From Kribbella sp. VKM Ac-2569 (lineage in GTDB: Bacteria > Actinomycetota > Actinomycetes > Propionibacteriales > Kribbellaceae): a DNA stretch of 64,000 bases. A program made the position numbers and the translations under genes. The notes below the pieces were generated by a model. It searched no databases and was not told where the DNA came from. It worked only from the letters and a program-made list of their open reading frames with translations. The stretch lies in contig NZ_SGXJ01000003.1 in assembly GCF_004216905.1 (NCBI RefSeq), forward strand, positions 992,001 through 1,056,000, read 5' to 3'. This document shows positions 1-9,844 of this stretch, one piece after another (the stretch's first letter is position 1; the number at the start of each line of letters is the position of its first letter).

Positions 1-2
1 TC

Positions 3-374
3 GGCCGCCTCGGCGGCGGCGTGGTCCCGTTCGACCTGTTGCGCCCAGAGGTCATCGGCCAGATCGTCGACAAGTTCCTCGACCAGCTGACCGCCTCGGC
101 CCTGGCCAAGGGCTTCGAGTTGGTGGTCGACCGCCTGGACCTCATCGAGGAGGTCCAGGCGCACCTTATGGGAGCCGGGCCTCGGTACGGGGCCCGTGAG
201 ATTCGCAGCCCGATGCTGGAGCAATGGGTCCAGGTCCCACTCAGCCACTGGATGCTGCAGCACACCCCCACTCCAGGCACGCGGATCCGCGTGTATCGCA
301 CGGCGGAGTCACCTCCTTTCGCCATCGACGCACTTACCCACAACGACCACGCGATTGAGAGGACCCGGCGATGA
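3..374 (+). CDS. AAA+ ATPase, C-terminal end only (partial at window edge)
   Basis: The frame is open from the window edge, so the gene starts outside. The visible ~123 residues resemble the end of a Clp/HSP100-type AAA+ module: an LRPEVIGQIVDKFL stretch like the 'FRPEhhNRID' sensor region, a helical segment, then YGAREIRSPMLEQWVQVPL, which matches the 'FGARPLRR.IE..h..PL' box of the Clp small domain. From family knowledge that domain packs between ATPase subunits. The stop codon overlaps the ATG of the next gene (ATGA at 371-374), so the two are probably translationally coupled. This links the ATPase to the GTPase/GAP1-like/vWA genes downstream. The ATPase core itself (Walker A and B) is not in the window, so the family call rests only on the tail. 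Confidence 0.55.
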   Translation, partial: GRLGGGVVPFDLLRPEVIGQIVDKFLDQLTASALAKGFELVVDRLDLIEEVQAHLMGAGPRYGAREIRSPMLEQWVQVPLSHWMLQHTPTPGTRIRVYRTAESPPFAIDALTHNDHAIERTRR

Positions 375-1624
375 CGAATCCGGACGAGGAACCCAACTGG
401 TACCAGCGGACCTTCACGGACCCGAGCCCGGACGGCCAGCGCGGCGACCCCCTTCCGGAGGGAGCAACTCCGCAGCCCGATCCTGCGTCGATCCAACCGA
501 CAGGAGCGGCGGTCCCTTCGACCCCACAGGACAACTCTCTCCCGTCCGAGCCCCTGATCAACGGCGCCAGGTTGACCGTCGGAGCGCCGATCTCCGCGGT
601 CGGCTCCGACTTTGCCCAGCGCGCGTATGAGCCTGTTCCCGAGCCGGAGCCGGCTCCGCCCGCCGTCAATGCGTGGGAGTTGGAAGAGGACTACGAAGAC
701 AGCGTGGCCCAGCGCATCCCGGTGGCACCCGCGCCTGGGAGTGCTGTCCAGATCGGACTGTGGGGACAACCCGAATCCGGCAAGACCACCTATCTCGGCG
801 CGTTGCGGATCGCAGCCGCGCAACGGGAAGACAGTAGCGGCAAGTGGACTGTGACGGGCCTGGACGACTCCTCGTCGGATTTCCTGGTAGTCCAGGCCAG
901 GCAACTGACGCGGCTGCGCCAATTCCCGGAGGCCACGCAAGCAGTGGAGACGCTGAAGTGGGCGTTCAACGGCCCGGCTCCCAAACGATTCGTACGACGT
1001 CCGGTGGAGTTCGTCCTGTCGGTCCAGGATGTGAAAGGAGAACTGTTTCACCAGGGCGCGGTGCTGCAGCGGGTCGTTGATCATCTCGCGCGATCCCGTG
1101 GTCTCATCTACCTCTTCGATCCCATCACCCTCAGTTCCGCCAACCTCGACTACTTCGATCAAACGCTGCAGATGCTGTCGGCCGCCATGGGAGCCGGTGG
1201 CCACCTCCAGAAAGGAAAGCTCCCGCAGTACCTTTCGGTCTGTGTGACCAAGTTCGACGACCCAGCCTTCTTCAGACGCGCAATACAAGAAGGTTGGGTG
1301 ACGCAGGACAGCACCGATCAGCGCATGCCGCGTGTCACGGACGACCGGGCAGAGGCATTCTTCGACTGGGTCTGCCACGTACTGCGTCGGCAGGGCGCGC
1401 CGCTGATCCGTGATCTCATCCGAGCCAACTTCCATGACACACGGGTCAAGTACTTCGCGACGTCATCCGTCGGGTTCCGGCTCAACCACCAACAGGTCTT
1501 CGACTTTCGTGACTACCACAATGTCGAGGTCGGAGCCGATCGGCATAAGCGCATCCGCGAGATGGTGCGCCCGATCAACGTACTGGAGCCGCTCATCTCC
1601 CTCGAACGCGCGATCCGGGGCTAG
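371..1624 (+). CDS. Double-GTPase-like (TRAFAC-type) NTPase
   Basis: The 417-residue protein has a Pro/Asp-rich, probably disordered N-terminus (residues 1-120) followed by a GTPase fold. Visible motifs are the P-loop GQPESGKT (132-139), a DxxG-type switch II in QDVKGE (around 220-223), and a TKFD motif (293-296) standing in for the canonical NKxD guanine-specificity motif. The pattern matches the 'double-GTPase' proteins known from predicted NTP-dependent conflict/signalling cassettes. No membrane segment or signal peptide is seen. The start overlaps the upstream AAA+ stop, and the next gene begins 5 nt after this stop, so the three should form one operon. A GTP switch controlling assembly with the large downstream partner is an inference from that association. 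Confidence 0.7.
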   Translation: MTNPDEEPNWYQRTFTDPSPDGQRGDPLPEGATPQPDPASIQPTGAAVPSTPQDNSLPSEPLINGARLTVGAPISAVGSDFAQRAYEPVPEPEPAPPAVNAWELEEDYEDSVAQRIPVAPAPGSAVQIGLWGQPESGKTTYLGALRIAAAQREDSSGKWTVTGLDDSSSDFLVVQARQLTRLRQFPEATQAVETLKWAFNGPAPKRFVRRPVEFVLSVQDVKGELFHQGAVLQRVVDHLARSRGLIYLFDPITLSSANLDYFDQTLQMLSAAMGAGGHLQKGKLPQYLSVCVTKFDDPAFFRRAIQEGWVTQDSTDQRMPRVTDDRAEAFFDWVCHVLRRQGAPLIRDLIRANFHDTRVKYFATSSVGFRLNHQQVFDFRDYHNVEVGADRHKRIREMVRPINVLEPLISLERAIRG

Positions 1625-1629
1625 CCGCC

Positions 1630-4212
1630 GTGTTCGGGGACGAAGGTGCCTCGCGTCCGCAGCACACAGTGCCGGCCGATTGGGCCCTGGTCAGCAAGAG
1701 ACTCGACCCGTCCGGCATGTACGGGGTCGATGGCTACGAGGTCGTTGGGACCAGCGGAAGCATGGCTCTCGCGCAAGCGCTCCAGGACGCCTGCCTGACG
1801 GGAACGCCGGACAGTCGCGCCGTCGGGACGCCGGACGCACTGCCATGGGTGATTGTCACGGCCTGGCGCGCCCAGGACCCGGTCATGGCGATCAGTGTGG
1901 TGACTTCGAGCGACCTCATCACCGAAGGCGGCCGGGCGGTCACACCGACGCGGCTTCTCTGGACAGGCTGGGCGGACGCGGTTCGTTCTCGGATGTCGTG
2001 GAGGGCGATGGCGCTCGCATACCAGTCGGTGCGGTGGACCGACACCATGATGCCAGCTCCGGTGCGGGGTGACGCGGTGTCGGTACAGATCTCCGAGATC
2101 GCTGCCGGGACAGTGGCCGATGACATCGAGCGGTTCGGGTTCGACTGGGTGGCCGGCCTCGCCGGCCTGGTTCTGGATAGGCGCCGCATCGCGATCGTCG
2201 CCGACGCAATGCCGCTGCCAGGAGTGGCTGAACGCCTGCGACTGTTCGACGCGGTGTGCGCACTACTGCCCTACGCGTACCGCGCCCGGTTCAGTGCGGC
2301 CACCTGGGCGAAGGCCAATGTCGAGCACCGCGTCCTCCTGACTTTTTCGGACACCGCGGCCAGAGACCAGAACCGGGTCGTCTGGAAGGCTGCGCTTCCC
2401 CGCCCACACGGCTCGGACGCCTCGGGATATGTCGATGCACTGTTGCGTCTGAGAAACGGTGAGGCCCAGTTGTCCACCTCGGACATCGTGCAGCACCTCC
2501 TCGCGGAGTCGGATCCGCGGCGATACTCCGACGCCGCGGCAGCTCTGAGAGCTCTGCAGCGAATGGATCTGCCACGCGAGGTCGCCCGCGCGATCCGGTC
2601 CGGGCGAGGCAGACTCGCCGACGTCCAGTCGGTACTGGACGAGTATCGGCTCGAAGGCCTCGCACCCGAAATCGCCCAGACGCTGGTGCGGTTCCTTGCC
2701 GATCGCGTCGACGACCACCCGGCGGCCGGAGACCTGCTGGTACGAATCTGGTCCACCGAAACCGAGCGCCAATTGGGAGCCTATGGTCGTCCGTTGCTGA
2801 GTGACGCCGGCCTGCCGCGGTTGCACCGATGGTTCGACCTGGCAAGGCGCGCCGGCAGGGCGTCCGAACTCGGCTTGTTGCGAGAGTTGTTGCGGCCCAC
2901 CGAGACGATGCCGGACCTTCCCTCCGCGTCCGCATCGGTGGCGCTGAGGCTGCTGTCGGTCCCCCATGGCGCGATCGACGACGCGGCAACTCGGCAGATC
3001 GTCGTCGGCCAGCCCATGATCTTCATCGCCCTGCTCCGGCACCTCCTGAACCATGGGCGGACCGACCGCGCAGTCGAACTGATCGAACTGGGGCTGGGGC
3101 TGCGTGGCCCCGCCGCCGAAGGTCACCCCTGGCTCGTGCCGTTCGGTTTCGCGATCGGACGGGGAGAGCCGACGAACGAGCAGTGGCAGGCCCTGCGCGA
3201 CGCCGACGATCGCGTCTGGCTGGTCCTGCTACAGATCGCGGACTTCGGCGGGCACTCGATGCGGCTCTTCGCCGCCATGTGGCCGTTCCTTGTGGATCGG
3301 GCCGGCAGACAGACGACGCCGGCCCGCGACGCGGCGTTCGACGCCGAGCTCGCGGTCCTGGCTCCGACACGGTGCGGTCTGCCTGAGATCGAGTGGGCCA
3401 GTATCGACGTACTGAATCTCATCCGCTTCGGCTCGATGCCCGGTCTGCGGGCGGGTGCGGTACCGCATGAGCACTATCGGGAACGCTTCTGGACGGTCTG
3501 GTACAGCCCGAGCCTTGCTGACCGTCGGTCGCTCTTGAGCGCGCCGCTCGTGAGGGCGATCTTCCCTGAGTCCAGCACCGCTGCCGGAGCCGAGTTGCTG
3601 ATGTCGGTCATACCGTCCGACGATCTCGCGCTCGTCCAGCACGCCGCGCAGACGATAGCTCGAGAGATCGACGCCCGGCCGGATCAGTTCGGCTCGCTGG
3701 TCTTCCGCCCCGAGTGGATCGACCAAATTCGCCGCGTCTCCGTCAGGCCGGGCTTCTGGGTCTATCTGGAACTTTGTACCGCGGTGGAGGCGAACTCGAG
3801 CGCCCGGCAGATCGCGGCACGGTACGTGCAGGGCCTCCAGGCCAGCTTGAGCTTTGCCCAGATGGAGCCACCGGTGGATCGGTGGATCCGACGTCAGCCG
3901 GCGCTTCTGGTCGAGCAATTGCTGATCGACCTCTGGCAGCAGGATGTCGCTGAAGGCGCGGAACTGCTCCGTCGCGGCGTTGCCGAAGGCCGCTACGGAG
4001 GTCGCGCAGCCCAGCAGTGGCGCGACTTCGTCCAGGAGCGACAGCTGTTCGCGCAATGGCTGGCGGGGAGATCTAAACCGCCCCGCAGGCCGCGCACCGC
4101 AGGGCACCGAGGGGCTGGGGAGTCGCGGCTGTCAAGGCTGTTTCCTGGTCGTTCAACGGCTCCGGAGGCGACGGAAGAGCCTCCGTTGCGCGCGAACTCC
4201 TCGGAAGTCTGA
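1630..4212 (+). CDS. GTPase-associated protein 1 (GAP1)-like, 860 aa
   Basis: A GTG start is chosen because it lies 5 nt after the GTPase stop and gives an N-terminus (QHTVPADWALVSKRLDPSG, about residue 10) that fits the GAP1 N-terminal pattern. The middle region (about 150-270) contains LLPYAYRARFSAATWA, typical of the GAP1 middle domain. The remainder is alpha-helical, with a basic C-terminal tail (820-860) rich in Arg/Pro. The protein has no membrane segment. GAP1 proteins are known mainly as genomic partners of double-GTPases and are thought to be scaffolds or GTPase effectors; no biochemical role is established, so function here is inferred from context. Family assignment is by pattern recognition only and a profile search should be decisive. 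Confidence 0.6.
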   Translation: MFGDEGASRPQHTVPADWALVSKRLDPSGMYGVDGYEVVGTSGSMALAQALQDACLTGTPDSRAVGTPDALPWVIVTAWRAQDPVMAISVVTSSDLITEGGRAVTPTRLLWTGWADAVRSRMSWRAMALAYQSVRWTDTMMPAPVRGDAVSVQISEIAAGTVADDIERFGFDWVAGLAGLVLDRRRIAIVADAMPLPGVAERLRLFDAVCALLPYAYRARFSAATWAKANVEHRVLLTFSDTAARDQNRVVWKAALPRPHGSDASGYVDALLRLRNGEAQLSTSDIVQHLLAESDPRRYSDAAAALRALQRMDLPREVARAIRSGRGRLADVQSVLDEYRLEGLAPEIAQTLVRFLADRVDDHPAAGDLLVRIWSTETERQLGAYGRPLLSDAGLPRLHRWFDLARRAGRASELGLLRELLRPTETMPDLPSASASVALRLLSVPHGAIDDAATRQIVVGQPMIFIALLRHLLNHGRTDRAVELIELGLGLRGPAAEGHPWLVPFGFAIGRGEPTNEQWQALRDADDRVWLVLLQIADFGGHSMRLFAAMWPFLVDRAGRQTTPARDAAFDAELAVLAPTRCGLPEIEWASIDVLNLIRFGSMPGLRAGAVPHEHYRERFWTVWYSPSLADRRSLLSAPLVRAIFPESSTAAGAELLMSVIPSDDLALVQHAAQTIAREIDARPDQFGSLVFRPEWIDQIRRVSVRPGFWVYLELCTAVEANSSARQIAARYVQGLQASLSFAQMEPPVDRWIRRQPALLVEQLLIDLWQQDVAEGAELLRRGVAEGRYGGRAAQQWRDFVQERQLFAQWLAGRSKPPRRPRTAGHRGAGESRLSRLFPGRSTAPEATEEPPLRANSSEV

Positions 4213-4318
4213 TCCCAGGCTCTCCGGCAGCACCGACGCCGACGAACCTTCGGCGCGGACCACTGATCGCCGCGGCCCACGACTACCACCCACTTCCATC
4301 CATCGACGGAGAAAGATC

Positions 4319-6058
4319 ATGATGGCGATCCGACCGCATTCCAGCTCACGCTTCGTCCGGATCTCGTCGGCGTTGGCGGCTTTGCTCGTCGCGTTGTGTG
4401 CTGTGCTGAGCTCGGCGCCTGGGCCCGCGATGGCCGATCCAGCGCCGCCCACCCGCGACCAGATCTACCGGCAACTGCGCATCGACGCCGTACCAGCCGA
4501 CTATGTCGTCCTCGTGGATACCTCGGGTTCGATGGCGGCCAACGGCCGGTACAGCAACGTCCGCAGAGTCCTGGGCGGTTTCCTGTCCGGCCTCGCCCCG
4601 AGCGACTACGTCGCCGTCTACACCTTTGATGCCGCTCCACAGCGGCGCTACGGCGGCACTGCCGCCAACCGTGCCGCGATCCTCAGTGCCTTGCCCGCCG
4701 GCCCTACGCCCAACGGTGCCACTGATATCGGCGCTGGGATCGAGCAAGCTCTCAACGAGCTGAATCGATCGGGCGCTGCCGCGATCGCGACGGTCGTGAT
4801 GCTGACGGATGGCCAGCAGGATGCGCCCGCGAGTTCGGCGTACCGGTCGACGGCGTCCCCGGCGTGGCAGACGCTCAAGAACCGAGCGGCCGCGCTGAAG
4901 AAGAACTGGTTGGGAGCGTACGCCCTTCCGCTGAAGGCGCAGACCGGCGCGGCACTGCTGCAGAAGGTCATCCCCAGCACGGTCGTTCTCGAGTCTGGCA
5001 ACACGGCCGCTCTGAGGCGCTACCTCGATCAGTCCAAGCAGGCCACCCGATTGGCGAAGGCACGTTCGCTGGTGGCCGGCGACCTCGGTAAAGGTGTCCG
5101 CGTGACGTGGACCGAGACGCGGTCCGACCCGGTCGCGGGTACCGCGACACTGCGTGCGGATGTGACATCGATGACGCGACGGGTGCCGTTGACCGTGTCG
5201 GACCTGCGCGTCGGTGCGGGCGACGGTGTGACCTTGAGCGGCTCGCTCCCTCAGACGGTCAACCTCGCACCCGGCCAGACCCGGTCTTTTGTACTGCAGG
5301 CGCACCAGAAACCGGGCTTCAACCCCCAACTGTGGCCGCATCGGGTGACCACTTCCGCTGCGCTGTCGGTGTCAGGACGAGTCAACTCGCCGTGGGAGGA
5401 AGCGCTTGCTCCGGACATCACCCTGAAGGTGCCGGAGCAGCTCACCAACACCGGTGACATCCGGGTCTCGAATCAGATCGGGTCATGGCGAGCGGTGGGA
5501 ATCGCCGGTGGCGTGCTGGCACTACTTCTGTTGGTGTTCGCGCTGGCACTGTACCTTCGTGCGTTCCCCCCGCTGCCTGCCGGAACAGTCGGCATCTACG
5601 AGGTCGACGTCCGTCCAGGTGCGGGATTTCGGCGCATCGACCAGGTCCCGGTCGGGCGGCGCGCTTGCCGGCACGTCAGCCAGCCCGCCGATGCAACCGT
5701 CGAGGTCCGTGGTCGCCGTGTTCCGGCTTCGACGTTCGACATCCGACACATCGGATTGGAGACCACCCTGGTCCGGAACGACTCCCGGGGTACTTCGCGC
5801 ACTACGCTCCGGCCAGGGGACGGTGGACTGATCGGCGGCTTCTATCTGCTGCACGTGCGGCAGGGCGGCGCTGTCCCGACCCGGCTACAAGTGAACAACA
5901 GCCCCCAGGACAGTAGCGGCGACTCGCCTTGGGAGATGTCAGAACCAGCGGAAGACAGCCTGGACGCGGTCCACGGCGATGAGGCTTCGGAGCCCAGCCA
6001 CTGGACCGACGACCCAGGAGAGACGCCAGTTCCAGCTTCCGGCAACAGCTCCGCTTGA
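4319..6058 (+). CDS. Secreted, membrane-anchored von Willebrand factor A protein
   Basis: The start is ATG 4319 (or the adjacent 4322), just after a GGAGAAAG ribosome-binding site. The frame is open further upstream, but a start there would bury the signal peptide. Residues about 8-40 form a signal peptide (Arg-rich start, Leu/Ala core, cleavage near AMADPAPP). A vWA domain follows, with the metal-site motif DTSGS at 67-71 and a TDGQQD second strand. The region 230-390 is beta-rich, then comes one transmembrane helix (about 392-416) and a ~165-residue C-terminal tail, cytoplasmic if the signal peptide is cleaved. vWA domains bind ligands through a divalent metal. Adjacent to the GTPase/GAP1-like pair, this is plausibly the sensor or ligand-binding surface arm of the cassette (inference). 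Confidence 0.75.
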   Translation: MMAIRPHSSSRFVRISSALAALLVALCAVLSSAPGPAMADPAPPTRDQIYRQLRIDAVPADYVVLVDTSGSMAANGRYSNVRRVLGGFLSGLAPSDYVAVYTFDAAPQRRYGGTAANRAAILSALPAGPTPNGATDIGAGIEQALNELNRSGAAAIATVVMLTDGQQDAPASSAYRSTASPAWQTLKNRAAALKKNWLGAYALPLKAQTGAALLQKVIPSTVVLESGNTAALRRYLDQSKQATRLAKARSLVAGDLGKGVRVTWTETRSDPVAGTATLRADVTSMTRRVPLTVSDLRVGAGDGVTLSGSLPQTVNLAPGQTRSFVLQAHQKPGFNPQLWPHRVTTSAALSVSGRVNSPWEEALAPDITLKVPEQLTNTGDIRVSNQIGSWRAVGIAGGVLALLLLVFALALYLRAFPPLPAGTVGIYEVDVRPGAGFRRIDQVPVGRRACRHVSQPADATVEVRGRRVPASTFDIRHIGLETTLVRNDSRGTSRTTLRPGDGGLIGGFYLLHVRQGGAVPTRLQVNNSPQDSSGDSPWEMSEPAEDSLDAVHGDEASEPSHWTDDPGETPVPASGNSSA

Positions 6059-6278
6059 TCGATGCGACGCAGCGCTGCGCTCTGACGAGAATCAAATGAC
6101 CTCCTGTGATTGACATCTACAGGGAGTCACTGGTTGGTTGATACCTGGGGGGGCTCGCACCGGGCGGCGGCATGCCACCGACACGATCCATGACGTTGGA
6201 TCAGCTGTCGACTTGCGGGGCGAACAAGCACATGAATCCAGTCCACGACCCGGCCGAAACGACGGCGGGGTTCCGGGT

Positions 6279-7226
6279 ATGACTGTCCGGATCGACCTGC
6301 TCTCGAAAGAGCTGGACAAGTTGCATCGCGGCCGCGGCCTCAATGCGCTCGGAGTCACGAACAGGCTGGGCCCACTGCTGTCCGCGCTGATCTTCGGCGA
6401 CAACGAGCCGAACGAATCACTCGGCCGCGGCCTGATCAGTGCTTACTTGTTCGACGCCGCGAGGACGCTGCAGCCCGATCTGGAAAGGGTGTTCCTGGCC
6501 GGGCTGGCTGTAGGGGACGACTCGCCCTACCTGACAACGAGGCTGGAGAACGTCGGCATCGAGCTCGACCGAAGTCCACGAACCATCGTCCGAAGGCTCC
6601 GAGAAGCGAATCATGCTATCGCCCAGGTTCTGGAACGCAGGACACGGATCAGCGAGGACGGGAATCCACTCATCGCGAAGGGCTGGTACGTCGATCGCAT
6701 CGAGTCGTGTGCCATCATCGGCGACCGTCCGCAGTTCATCGCGATCCGCGACATCAAGGTGACCCACGATGGCGTGGCGACGTTGTGCGAGTCCTTCAGC
6801 GTCCCGCACATTCTCGGCGGGCTGGACACCGCCGAGATCGAGGTCGAGCCCATCGAGGGCTGTGAACGACTCGAGATCGACCGGTACTCGGCCAGTTCCT
6901 GGCTGCTCACCATGCATCTGCCGCGGTCCTTCAGGACAGGGGAGACCCATCGTGTCGGCGTCAGTGTCACGATGCCGTCGCGTAACTTCATCCGTCCCTA
7001 CAACGCCCTCGCCCCAGTACGGCGAACGCGCTCGTTCCGAGCCAGCGTGCGCTTCGAGGACGACACCGAGGTCAAGCGTGTGTGGAGGTACGACGGTGTG
7101 CCCCCACCAGTCATCGAGGACCGGCAGCCGACGGCGCACAGCCTGACACCGGACGACGACCACATCGTCGTCGCGGACTGGCCGAACATTCGGCAAGGAC
7201 TCGCCTACGGCATCGCCTGGGCCTGA
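6279..7226 (+). CDS. Actinobacterial regulator-like protein with predicted HTH
   Basis: The product is 315 residues from ATG 6279, which begins the recognisable MTVRIDLLSKELDKLHRGRG segment. The frame is open further upstream (to 6138), but that part is low-complexity and unconvincing. The N-terminal 130 residues resemble a recurrent actinobacterial module ('L.RGRGL.A..L..R.GP.L' followed by a helical repeat). A likely helix-turn-helix is SPRTIVRRLREANHAI (about 100-115). The C-terminal half is beta-rich with no catalytic motif that I recognise. No transmembrane segment is present. Its 3' end overlaps the convergent next gene by 22 bp. The function is unknown; transcriptional regulation or a protein-interaction role in the conflict cassette is possible. 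Confidence 0.6.
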   Translation: MTVRIDLLSKELDKLHRGRGLNALGVTNRLGPLLSALIFGDNEPNESLGRGLISAYLFDAARTLQPDLERVFLAGLAVGDDSPYLTTRLENVGIELDRSPRTIVRRLREANHAIAQVLERRTRISEDGNPLIAKGWYVDRIESCAIIGDRPQFIAIRDIKVTHDGVATLCESFSVPHILGGLDTAEIEVEPIEGCERLEIDRYSASSWLLTMHLPRSFRTGETHRVGVSVTMPSRNFIRPYNALAPVRRTRSFRASVRFEDDTEVKRVWRYDGVPPPVIEDRQPTAHSLTPDDDHIVVADWPNIRQGLAYGIAWA

Positions 7227-8095
7227 GGTCCACCAGGGAACAACAGCTCGTCCAGGACGTCTCCGACCGCGCACAGCGGCTCGGCTCCCAGCACCTCCAA
7301 GGACGACTGTCGCAGGGCTGCTTCCGTCGACACACCGGTCCGTGTCAGCCTTCGGAATCGGTGCCGAAGGTCGCTGATCGCCACCACGTCGTCGTGCTGC
7401 GTCTGGTACGACATCGCTGCGTCGTGCCCGTCCTCCAGCGGCACGACGTATGTCCGCAACGGATGCAGAATCGCGTCGTTTAGCCATGACCTACCGGCAA
7501 TGCGAGCGGCGACGTCGAGCACGGTCTGGATGTCCCTCGACAGCTCGGCGCGCGCCGCCGCCGTACCGATGCCACGAAGCGCCCCGTCGCGTGAACTCTT
7601 CTCGGTGGACCAGGCATCCAGTGGCCAAGCCGAACCGGTGCGGCCGTCCCGGCACGCGTAACCACGCATCATCCGGAACAGCGTCTGCAACCACGCGGCC
7701 TCCGCGGCCTCGCTCAGGGCGTTGTTGATGCGGCCGGCGATGCCGTCGTTCCGCGTCGGCTTGGCCGGCAGTCCACGACTTACCCGGGCGTCACGCTCGC
7801 AGTCCGCTGCCTGCGAGCCGACGATTCGGCGCGCGTAGCCGGGTCGCTCGGTAACCATCGCCAGTGTTTCGTCGAGTTCCCCGAGCCGGCGAAGCACGCG
7901 AGCGTAGACGTCATGCATGATCCCCAGACAGTCCGAGTCACGGCAAGGCTGGTTCACGGTGGCAACGGAGGTGCTGTACGGCGCGACACGGGTCGGGCAG
8001 GTGGACTGGCCGACGCGCAAATGCGCGCGCCGTCGCAAGGTCGCCGTACCGGACCAGACGAACTCGGCAAGCAGTTGATCAACGGCGCCAGTCAT
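7205..8095 (-). CDS. Hypothetical protein with weak sigma-factor-like region
   Basis: I chose ATG 8095 because a strong GGGGGAGG ribosome-binding site lies about 10 nt upstream. A longer frame starts at 8173 but lacks such a site. The 296-residue protein has no membrane segment. The stretch YARRIVGSQAADCERDARVS (around residues 95-115) resembles the helix linking regions 2 and 3 of sigma-70-like proteins ('ARN.A.D..RR'), but the promoter-recognition region 4 is not recognisable. Its C-terminal half carries RTYVVPLEDGHDAAMSYQ and helical segments without known motifs. It converges on, and overlaps by 22 bp, the regulator-like gene to its left, so the two may be antisense-coupled. The role is unknown. 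Confidence 0.5.
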   Translation of the reverse strand: MTGAVDQLLAEFVWSGTATLRRRAHLRVGQSTCPTRVAPYSTSVATVNQPCRDSDCLGIMHDVYARVLRRLGELDETLAMVTERPGYARRIVGSQAADCERDARVSRGLPAKPTRNDGIAGRINNALSEAAEAAWLQTLFRMMRGYACRDGRTGSAWPLDAWSTEKSSRDGALRGIGTAAARAELSRDIQTVLDVAARIAGRSWLNDAILHPLRTYVVPLEDGHDAAMSYQTQHDDVVAISDLRHRFRRLTRTGVSTEAALRQSSLEVLGAEPLCAVGDVLDELLFPGGPQAQAMP

Positions 8096-9844
8096 TCTCG
8101 GTGAGCCTCCCCCAACGAAATCGCGGCACCGGAGCCTCCGGACGCCGCCTTTCGATTCCATCGTCGAACACACCGTCGCCAGAAGCTCCGGATCGGGCGG
8201 AACTGTCAGCTATTTGTCCGGTGCACCTGGGATTCGATGCCCACCGGAACGGACGCATGGCTAATCGGCTCGACATCAGCAGTTCTGGCACCACTGTCAG
8301 CATTCAACGAGCGGGCAGTTGCCAGTGGAAACTTGTTGCCGGTGGGATTTGTACGTCCGACAGGCCAATTGGGGTGGGACGCGTCGGCAATCCACCCGAC
8401 GCAGCCCACCCCAAACCGGTGTCTCGAATCAGTTTTCAAACGACTGTCGACTCAGTTTGTCGACGTGATTCCCCGCAACGGTATCCAGCACACGGAAACT
8501 CCTCCTCCCCCACGTATTCGACGCCCCCGTTCGACGGTGTCGACACCTTGCCTACAACGGGAGACCCCGGTCCGCCCGAACATCACCCTCACGGCTCTGC
8601 CGAACCACCCGGTCCCCACCGATCTGTGGGTCCATGTCCGGCGAGTCCCGGCGCGAGGTTCAGGCGGGCGCTCGCACCGAACAGTAAGACGACGTATCCC
8701 CCATCGATTGGAACCGGTCGGCCCCACAAAGCATCCCTCCCTTGACCTATCGTCACGAAGGAACCATCTGTTACTAATCGTCTTTTCCTGCGGATATTGA
8801 CGTGGAAAGCACACCCGTTGATCGGCCGATTGGTCTCGTCGGCTTATGCGTGCCCAATGGCCCGCGAGGAAGGCGAGCGCGAAGATTTCTGGTTTCGCAA
8901 CGCCCGAGCCGACAAGCTGGGCCGGTCATCGAGCGCATCGCCCACAGCCGGGATCCGCCCGCGTCACCGGCCGCCGGGCAACCTGGGCGGACGTCACATG
9001 ACCACGCGGAGCGGATGGAATCCGGCGGCTTCCTACGAACGTCGACATGATGCACACACCCGTTGACGCCTCGACAGCGCGGTCAGAATCTCGACCCTTT
9101 GAAGCCGCACTTCAAGTCAGCCAGTGAGCGTCGCCGAGTTGGGCAACTGCGCCTGAGCGCACTCACCGCGTTTGATGACTTCCTGGGCGGACCTGGTCGG
9201 CCCAACCTAACGGCCACCGTCCAGCCGTCCGCTGTGATCAGCGTGCACCGTCCAACCAACACTCCGCGGCTCAACGACCGCTTCGCCCACCACGAGATCA
9301 TCCGCCTGCCCGCCGACATCCCGGGCCGCGGATCCTGCGACTGCTCGACAACCCATCAACGCTCCAGACTCCGGTCGGTGAGATGGGGGCTAAAGTCGAG
9401 GCGTGTGGTTAAGGTGCGTGTTCCTCCTCGGATCACACCCCTCGGACACGGACCATATCCACGCGGTCCCCCATCGGGTCGAACCGGCGTCACCGAAGTC
9501 AGCGGAGTCGCCGACCGCGCCACACCATCCGGCCCGATACCGACAACTTTCAACCGCCGATGACCGCCGATCATGAGCGACGAGCATCAAGTTGTCCCGG
9601 TGCAGGTCGACCGCGTCACCATGCTCATTCCAGTCCAGCAGGCCAGCTCGCGCCAACGTCCCGAATTCAAACTCTGGTCCTGCCAGTGATCAACCAGATT
9701 CGACGAGGCCCGCGGCGCGTACCCAACCCTCCACACCGACTCCGCCGACGCAGCCCTCGCTCACTGCGTTGGGGCGTTGCGACGTCCCCATGTTCGCGGT
9801 TGACCTCGGTAGGCCCGAGTGCTCCGATGGTCTTTCCTGGATGC
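8096..9844. other. Long intergenic stretch, no supportable gene
   Basis: About 1.75 kb carries only open frames of Arg/Pro/Ser-rich composition without ribosome-binding sites, which I read as chance frames of GC-rich DNA. Its one notable element is the 40-bp direct repeat at 9393-9432. The 5' end must hold the promoter of the leftward gene. A degraded gene remnant cannot be excluded by eye. Confidence 0.5.
9393..9432 (+). repeat. 40-bp direct repeat, left copy (candidate attachment site)
   Basis: The stretch beginning AAGTCGAGGCGTGTGGTTAA and ending TTCCTCCTCGGA recurs at 53955-53994 in the same orientation with 38 of 40 positions identical (differences at positions 24 and 26 of the repeat). 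The two copies bracket 44.5 kb holding the eCIS, a relaxase remnant and the CHAT operon, and the right copy lies ~320 bp before a tyrosine integrase gene. This is compatible with attL/attR. An unrelated dispersed repeat is the alternative. Confidence 0.45.

Noticed and set aside
3944..4318. Longer start for the vWA protein at 3944
   Set aside because: It would run antisense-like through the GAP1 gene and place the signal peptide internally; ATG 4319 has a good ribosome-binding site.
9393..9432. Repeat as a tRNA 3' end, typical integrase target
   Set aside because: No GGTTCGA-type T-loop and no acceptor pairing nearby.
8101..9574. Several open frames of 60-215 codons between 8.1 and 9.6 kb
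   Set aside because: Arg/Pro/Ser-rich, no ribosome-binding sites, no domains, mutually overlapping on both strands.
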